From Parapedobacter indicus (GTDB taxonomy: Bacteria > Bacteroidota > Bacteroidia > Sphingobacteriales > Sphingobacteriaceae), in contig NZ_FOQO01000003.1 of assembly GCF_900113765.1 (NCBI RefSeq), positions 558,001 through 622,000 on the forward strand: a stretch of 64,000 nucleotides of DNA, in the 5' to 3' direction. The notes under the pieces were generated by a model, which did no database searches, was not told where the DNA came from, and worked only from the letters and a program-made list of their open reading frames with translations. Made by a program: the position numbers and the translations under genes. Shown here one piece after another: positions 59,304 through 64,000 of this stretch (positions within the stretch are counted from its first letter, which is position 1; the number at the start of each line of letters is the position of its first letter).

Positions 59304-61112
59304 ATGCAAACGTTAGCTAACCATAAAACGAATTCTATAGGCCGGGTGCTCATCCCGTGTCTTTTGGTATTTTTTTCCGCCTGTAACGTGCTGGACAAAG
59401 AGCCCTTGGACGTTATTCCCGAAACCATCGTATGGAATGACGAAAAGCTGGTAGATGCCTACCTGACCGGCGCCTACCTCAATACCACCGTGCTCCATAA
59501 CGAAGCCGATGACGTACACAATTCGGGCAAGCCTTTTTTCTCGATCTTCTACGTCAATAATGTGAGCGATGAGTCGAAGTCAACGTCCAACTTCTCGGGC
59601 AACGCCTACCAATTCAAGGTGAATGGGCTCAAGATCAACGGCGGACTGCTGGAATATTGGGAACGGCCTTACAAAGTAATCCGCACGTTGAACGAGATCA
59701 TCGAAAATCTGCCCTCCTCCACGGTAAGCGAGACCTTCAAAACCCAAAAGATCGCCGAAGCGCGATTCCTCCGGGCCTTCAACTATTTCTACATGGTGAA
59801 ACGCTATGGGGGATTGCCGCTGATTCTGAAGGTACAGCAAGATACCGACCCACAGGAAGCGTTATATCCTAAGCGCAACACCGAGCAGGAGGTGTATGAT
59901 TTTATCATCGCCGAGGGCAAGGCCATCCTAGATGACCTTCCGGAAATCGACGACACCAATTGGGGCCGCCCTTCCCGGTATGCGGCACTTGCGCTCATTT
60001 CACGTGCGGCACTTTATGCCGGTAGCATTGCTGCATACGGCGAAGTTGACTTGGGAGGCACGATCGGTATTGAGCGCGGACAGGCAACGCGGTATTACGA
60101 AGCGTCCCTGGAAGCTTCCTCACAGATCATCGATGGCGGACAATTCCAGCTTTATAACGACAATCCCGACAAGACCGCCAATTTCAGGGAGCTTTTCCTC
60201 ACCAAGCGCAACACTGAAGTGATCTTCGCCGTGCAGCATGACGGAAGCGATAAGGATTACGCTGGTGCCGGCTGGGCTTATGACTACTTCCAATGCCCCT
60301 TCCCCAACGGCTGGGCCAACGGTATCCACGATGCGCCTTACCTGGAGTTTGCCGAGGCATTTGAATACATCGACGGTAGGCCGGGTACGATCGATTTTGA
60401 TGACCTACAAGGGCAACTGATCACTACCGGCGAGTTGTGGGCCGGTAAGGATCCGCGCTTTTTGGCCACCGTATACACACAAGATACGAAATGGCAAGGA
60501 CGTAACCTCGACTTTTACAACGGTATCCGACAAGAGGATGGCACGGTATTGACCACCGGATCCTATAAAGGCGTGCTCGCCAATGGCGACCAGAAAGTTA
60601 CCCAAACCGGCTTTGGCGTACTCAAATACCTAGATGAAAAGAAAGACAATGGCAACAGCTCGACCGCCGGCATCTTCGGCTCCACTCAGGATTTTATCGT
60701 CTTTCGCTATGCTGAGATATTGCTCAACTATGCCGAAGCGGCCTATGCCCTAGGCAGGGACGATGACGCACTGGATGCATTGAATCAGGTGCGCAAGCGG
60801 GCAGGCATCTCACAATTAACTTCTTTAACGTTAGCGCGTATCCAAAACGAGCGCCGTGTCGAACTCGCGTTCGAAGGCCACCGCTATTGGGACCTCAGGC
60901 GTTGGCGCATTGCGGAAGATTACCTATCCCGCAACCAGAGCGGCATCCGGTATATCCTGGATTACACCACCCGCAAGTTTTTGGTGGAAAAGCGGCTGAA
61001 CCTGGATGGTGCCGTCAACCCGCCCATCTTCGAGGAGCAGCATTACTACTTCCCGATCACCCTGGCACGTACCGCTAACAATCCCAACTTAGTTGAAAAC
61101 CCCGGATATTAA
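59304..61112 (+). CDS. SusD-type surface lipoprotein
   Basis: 602 residues, longer than the first SusD here. Signal peptide with lipobox (VFFSAC, Cys near 28). SusD blocks: KIAEARFLRAFNYFYMVKRYG near 150, RYAEILLNYAEAAYALGRDD near 470 and RRVELAFEGHRYWDLRRWR near 515, ending YYFPITLARTANNPNLVENP. It should bind the ligand at the cell surface and cap the SusC channel encoded 40 nt upstream. The extra length is in loops of the ligand-binding face. Confidence 0.96.
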   Translation: MQTLANHKTNSIGRVLIPCLLVFFSACNVLDKEPLDVIPETIVWNDEKLVDAYLTGAYLNTTVLHNEADDVHNSGKPFFSIFYVNNVSDESKSTSNFSGNAYQFKVNGLKINGGLLEYWERPYKVIRTLNEIIENLPSSTVSETFKTQKIAEARFLRAFNYFYMVKRYGGLPLILKVQQDTDPQEALYPKRNTEQEVYDFIIAEGKAILDDLPEIDDTNWGRPSRYAALALISRAALYAGSIAAYGEVDLGGTIGIERGQATRYYEASLEASSQIIDGGQFQLYNDNPDKTANFRELFLTKRNTEVIFAVQHDGSDKDYAGAGWAYDYFQCPFPNGWANGIHDAPYLEFAEAFEYIDGRPGTIDFDDLQGQLITTGELWAGKDPRFLATVYTQDTKWQGRNLDFYNGIRQEDGTVLTTGSYKGVLANGDQKVTQTGFGVLKYLDEKKDNGNSSTAGIFGSTQDFIVFRYAEILLNYAEAAYALGRDDDALDALNQVRKRAGISQLTSLTLARIQNERRVELAFEGHRYWDLRRWRIAEDYLSRNQSGIRYILDYTTRKFLVEKRLNLDGAVNPPIFEEQHYYFPITLARTANNPNLVENPGY

Positions 61113-61125
61113 ATAGAAAGCAGCC

Positions 61126-62091
61126 ATGAACATAAAATTCCATAACCTGCTTGCCTTGATCCTCCTGCTGGTGGGATCTATCCATACGCAGGCGCAGCAG
61201 TTCACCCTACCGGTATTCCCCGATTCGCAAAGCGAAATCGACGGAAATTACCGCATGTTTGAAAGCCAGTTCGATTGGATCCTGGCCAACAAGGACAAAC
61301 TCAACATCCCATTCGTCCTGCACGTAGGAGATGTGGTTAATTTTGATAACCTTTCGCAGTGGGAAACCGCCAGCTTGCAGTTTGACCGGTTGGACCGGGC
61401 AGGTATCCCCTACGCAATTTCGCTGGGAAACCACGATACCGAGGCCGTGGGTGAGTACAGCGGCAGCGCCGCACCGGGCAACGTAAATCAAAATTTACGT
61501 AAAACCGCCAAGTTCAATTCCTACTTCCCGCCCTCGCGGTTTATCGCCCAGCGGGGCCGGTACGAAGCCGGCAAAAGCGACAACGCCTATTACACCTTTC
61601 AGACGGAAGGCATCAACTGGCTTGTCATCTCCTTGGAATTTTGCCCCCGCCAAGGCCCCATCAATTGGGCAGGCGACGTGATCAAAGCCCATCACGAATA
61701 TAATGTCATCATCCTGACACACTACCACCTTACGGGCAAAGGTGAAATCGCCGACCGGAATGCAGGGTATGGCGACTTCAGTCCGCAATACATGCACGAT
61801 CGACTCGTGAAGGTATACCCAAATGTCCGTTTCGTATTGAGCGGACATGTGATGAGCTCAGCGCTGAAGATCGGAAAAGGCGATCAGGGAAACACCTACT
61901 ACCAGCTGCTTCAAAATTACCAGAATGATGATTTCGGTGGTGGCTACCTCCGCCTTTTACACTTCGACCTGGAAGAGAAGACAGTCAGCGCAGAAATGTA
62001 TTCGCCCTATTATAAGGACACGAAGGCAGACAGCTCAACGTATCAGCTAACAGATTTGGATATTGTCCGTCCGAAGATGCCACGTAACTAG
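61126..62091 (+). CDS. Secreted calcineurin-like metallophosphoesterase
   Basis: 321 residues with signal peptide (NLLALILLLVGSIHTQAQ). Metal-binding motifs in order: VFPDSQ near 30 (a variant of the usual D-x-H/D-x-Q motif I), VLHVGDVVNFDN near 65, SLGNHDTEA near 100, ILTHYHLTG near 203 and LSGHV near 240. Fold and motifs indicate a two-metal hydrolase of phosphate mono- or diesters acting in the periplasm or outside the cell. It follows SusD by 13 nt and is the last gene of the sigma-controlled locus, so it probably removes phosphate from the imported compound. A strong terminator follows. Confidence 0.92.
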   Translation: MNIKFHNLLALILLLVGSIHTQAQQFTLPVFPDSQSEIDGNYRMFESQFDWILANKDKLNIPFVLHVGDVVNFDNLSQWETASLQFDRLDRAGIPYAISLGNHDTEAVGEYSGSAAPGNVNQNLRKTAKFNSYFPPSRFIAQRGRYEAGKSDNAYYTFQTEGINWLVISLEFCPRQGPINWAGDVIKAHHEYNVIILTHYHLTGKGEIADRNAGYGDFSPQYMHDRLVKVYPNVRFVLSGHVMSSALKIGKGDQGNTYYQLLQNYQNDDFGGGYLRLLHFDLEEKTVSAEMYSPYYKDTKADSSTYQLTDLDIVRPKMPRN

Positions 62092-62108
62092 CACAGCACA
62101 AAAACCGA

Positions 62109-62139
62109 CGGTTGCCGAGCATTTTCGGCAACCGTTTTT
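62109..62139 (+). terminator. Strong intrinsic terminator closing the SusCD/phosphoesterase locus
   Basis: CGGTTGCCGA (62109-62118) and TCGGCAACCG (62125-62134) form a perfect 10-bp stem with a 6-nt loop, followed by TTTTT. On the minus strand the stem is followed by TCGGTTTTTG, so it may also end the convergent histidine kinase transcript. Confidence 0.9.
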
Positions 62140-62187
62140 GCTTACCGACACCCTGCCGTTATACCCTACAACTGCTTCACCCAGAAT

Positions 62188-64000
62188 TTACCTATTTACT
62201 TTGGATAGCGCCGTAACCAGGTCTGTTGGCCGAAACGGCTTATTCAAAATATCCAGAATATTCATTTTCGCCAACTTCAACCTCGTCTCGGCCATGATGT
62301 CTGCCGTCAGGATGATAATCTGGATATCGGGGTATTCCCTGCAGATGATTTCCGAAAGCACGTAACCATCCATTCTGGGCATGTGCAGGTCAACCAACGC
62401 GACGGCATACGATGCGCTCGCCAAGTAGCGGAGCGCTTCCTCCCCGTCTGCTGCACAATCGGGAACCACCCCGAGCTCTTCCAGCTGTTTCCGGATCACC
62501 GTGGTACTGATGGGGTTATCCTCTACCAGCAATACGTGCATGTCCTTAAGCTTTCCTTGGCGGGCCGTTGGACCCGATGGAAGCCGCTCGGCACCGGTGG
62601 CAGCTGCCGCCAATGGAAGTGCAAACTGGAGGTCAAAGCAAAATTCCGCTCCATTTCCGGGCGAGCTCCGGAGTCGAATATGACTCTTGTGCAACTCAAT
62701 AAGCCGCTTGGTAATCGTCAGCCCCAGCCCAAACCCTGTGTATTGCTGATTAGGCACCTGGATCAACTGCCTAAAATCTTTAAAGATTTCCTCGTGGTAA
62801 GCCTCCGGAATACCAGGCCCCGTGTCCTTTACCGAAAAATGCAGGGTGACCTCGGTATTCGTGTGCGACAATCCCCGCACTGCAATCGTAACATGCCCTT
62901 CGTCCGTATGTTTGATGGCGTTACTGACCAGGTTGTAAAGAATCTGACTCAAGCGCGTCGGATCGGCCATAATCTGGCGCGGAACAGTCGCATCGAGCTG
63001 TGCGACTACCGCAATACCCTTCGCTTCGGCCATCGCTTGAAACTGATTCTTGATATTTTCGATCAATTCAAACAGATTAACCACCGCCCGGATCAGCCGC
63101 AATTGCCCGCTTTCCATTTTATTGAAATCGAGCACATCGTTAACGAGCCGCAGCAGGTGTTCTGACGAAAATCGTAAGTTGTTTATCGTTTCTTCCTGTT
63201 CCGTTGAGCTACGCTGTTTCAGGTGGTTACTGGAACCGATGATACCTACCAACGGCGTACGGATCTCATGGCTCATCACCGAAAGAAAGTCCGACTTCAC
63301 CTGTGCCGCTCGTTCGGCCATCTCTTTGGCATTCAACAACTCAATGGCTTCCAGCTTCTCCTTGGTGATGTCCATCAGTGCGCCGCGCAACCGGACCACC
63401 TGGTTATTTTCCACCACGGGTACAGCCCGCACCCGTACCCATTTGGCCTCTTGCTGTGGGGTGTTTACCTGTAGTTCCATGGTATAGGGTTGCAGGTCCG
63501 CCCTGCACTTTTCAAGCGACCGAACGACCACTTCGCGGTCAGAAGCTGTAAAAAGAGGAAGATTTGCATCAAATTTGGAAAAATCAGCATTCTCCGGGAG
63601 CCCTAGAATCACGTACATCTGCGCTGTCCAGGAAACGTTACCGGAGATAAGATCATACTCCCAGCCTCCCGTACGACTCAGCTGCTGACTGATATTCAGC
63701 AACTCGTTACTCCGCTCGATTTTGGCTTGGGTTTCTTGTAAGGCGCGGTCCCGTTCAACCTCGGTGGTGATTTCCCGGATGGCTATTGCCAATCGCTGCT
63801 CTTTCGGTTTCCCCCTCAGTTCAATCGGTACGACCATCAACCGGTACCATTTTTCGATGGATGCATCAATATGCCGATATTCGAAGGTTGCACGTTTGCC
63901 TGTGCGGATCGCCCGATTCACCGGATCTGTAAAGGCGGGTGCTCGCTCCTTGCCGAAAGCATCCGTTATGGTCGTACCCAGAAAGCGCTCCTTCGGCATA
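62188..64000 (-). CDS. Hybrid sensor histidine kinase, 5' end outside the window
   Basis: At least 603 residues; the frame is open to the right edge, and the first visible residues are in the middle of a PAS domain, so the true start lies beyond the window. Order: partial PAS (1-85), short coiled coil, second PAS (about 100-225), dimerisation domain with phospho-acceptor SHEIRTPLVGIIG (His near 243), ATPase domain with N-box NLVSNAIKHT, G1 DTGPGIP and G2 GFGLGLTI (about 345-455), and a C-terminal receiver (about 485-603) with acidic VEDN, phospho-acceptor Asp in ALVDLHMPRMDG near 536 and the Lys of LNKPF. No transmembrane helix is visible in the part present. It senses an unknown cue and passes phosphate through its own receiver. 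Confidence 0.93.
   Translation of the reverse strand, partial: MPKERFLGTTITDAFGKERAPAFTDPVNRAIRTGKRATFEYRHIDASIEKWYRLMVVPIELRGKPKEQRLAIAIREITTEVERDRALQETQAKIERSNELLNISQQLSRTGGWEYDLISGNVSWTAQMYVILGLPENADFSKFDANLPLFTASDREVVVRSLEKCRADLQPYTMELQVNTPQQEAKWVRVRAVPVVENNQVVRLRGALMDITKEKLEAIELLNAKEMAERAAQVKSDFLSVMSHEIRTPLVGIIGSSNHLKQRSSTEQEETINNLRFSSEHLLRLVNDVLDFNKMESGQLRLIRAVVNLFELIENIKNQFQAMAEAKGIAVVAQLDATVPRQIMADPTRLSQILYNLVSNAIKHTDEGHVTIAVRGLSHTNTEVTLHFSVKDTGPGIPEAYHEEIFKDFRQLIQVPNQQYTGFGLGLTITKRLIELHKSHIRLRSSPGNGAEFCFDLQFALPLAAAATGAERLPSGPTARQGKLKDMHVLLVEDNPISTTVIRKQLEELGVVPDCAADGEEALRYLASASYAVALVDLHMPRMDGYVLSEIICREYPDIQIIILTADIMAETRLKLAKMNILDILNKPFRPTDLVTALSKVNR

Overview
This window looks like a chromosomal segment of a Bacteroidota bacterium, probably Sphingobacteriales (Pedobacter/Parapedobacter-like). 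The evidence is two SusC/SusD pairs, a FecI/FecR-type sigma/anti-sigma pair, STN domains, a DUF4954-like gene beside glmS, a SemiSWEET transporter, and several promoters with the Bacteroidota -7 box TAnnTTTG. I saw no rRNA, tRNA, CRISPR array, transposase or integrase.

Region A (177-29845, minus strand) is one compact run of 12 genes, about 29.7 kb, with gaps of at most 18 nt and several overlaps, so it is very probably a single operon. In transcription order it encodes: a small beta-rich protein; two glycine-rich collagen-like proteins; a class-3-lipase-like protein that has lost its nucleophilic serine; a 3168-residue protein that I believe is DUF6603-type; four proteins of 503, 305, 1324 and 618 residues with no function I can name; a 162-residue protein with a CheD/CNF-like Cys/His pattern; a FAAL-KS-AT-KR-ACP-TE polyketide synthase; and an aspartyl/asparaginyl beta-hydroxylase-like dioxygenase. 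None of the large proteins has an evident signal peptide. This is the best candidate for an undescribed system: a cytoplasmic or non-classically exported protein assembly made together with a beta-hydroxy-acyl lipid or polyketide. It is preceded by a 579-bp leader region (29846-30424) with CATCTAC-type repeats.

Region B (30425-34463, minus) is housekeeping: a DUF4954-like left-handed beta-helix protein and glmS, only 4 nt apart, with a good promoter upstream of glmS.

Region C (34724-50592) is a carbohydrate or glycoconjugate locus. A divergent AraC-type regulator faces a plus-strand cluster of sugar porter, L-fucose/L-arabinose-isomerase-like protein, PfkB kinase, class III aminotransferase, neutral-ceramidase-like protein, SusC, SusD and a GH28-like beta-helix protein. 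It is followed by a secreted STN-domain/alpha-beta-hydrolase fusion, a SemiSWEET transporter and a small two-helix membrane protein. A decayed piece of a second SemiSWEET gene lies just upstream of the STN-hydrolase.

Region D (50593-53841) holds a Gfo/Idh/MocA oxidoreductase, an HGSNAT/DUF5009-like membrane acyltransferase and a HAD phosphatase.

Region E (54094-62091, plus) is a classical trans-envelope-regulated uptake locus: ECF sigma factor, FecR anti-sigma, STN-bearing SusC, SusD and a secreted metallophosphoesterase, closed by a strong intrinsic terminator. The right edge carries most of a hybrid sensor histidine kinase that runs off the window.
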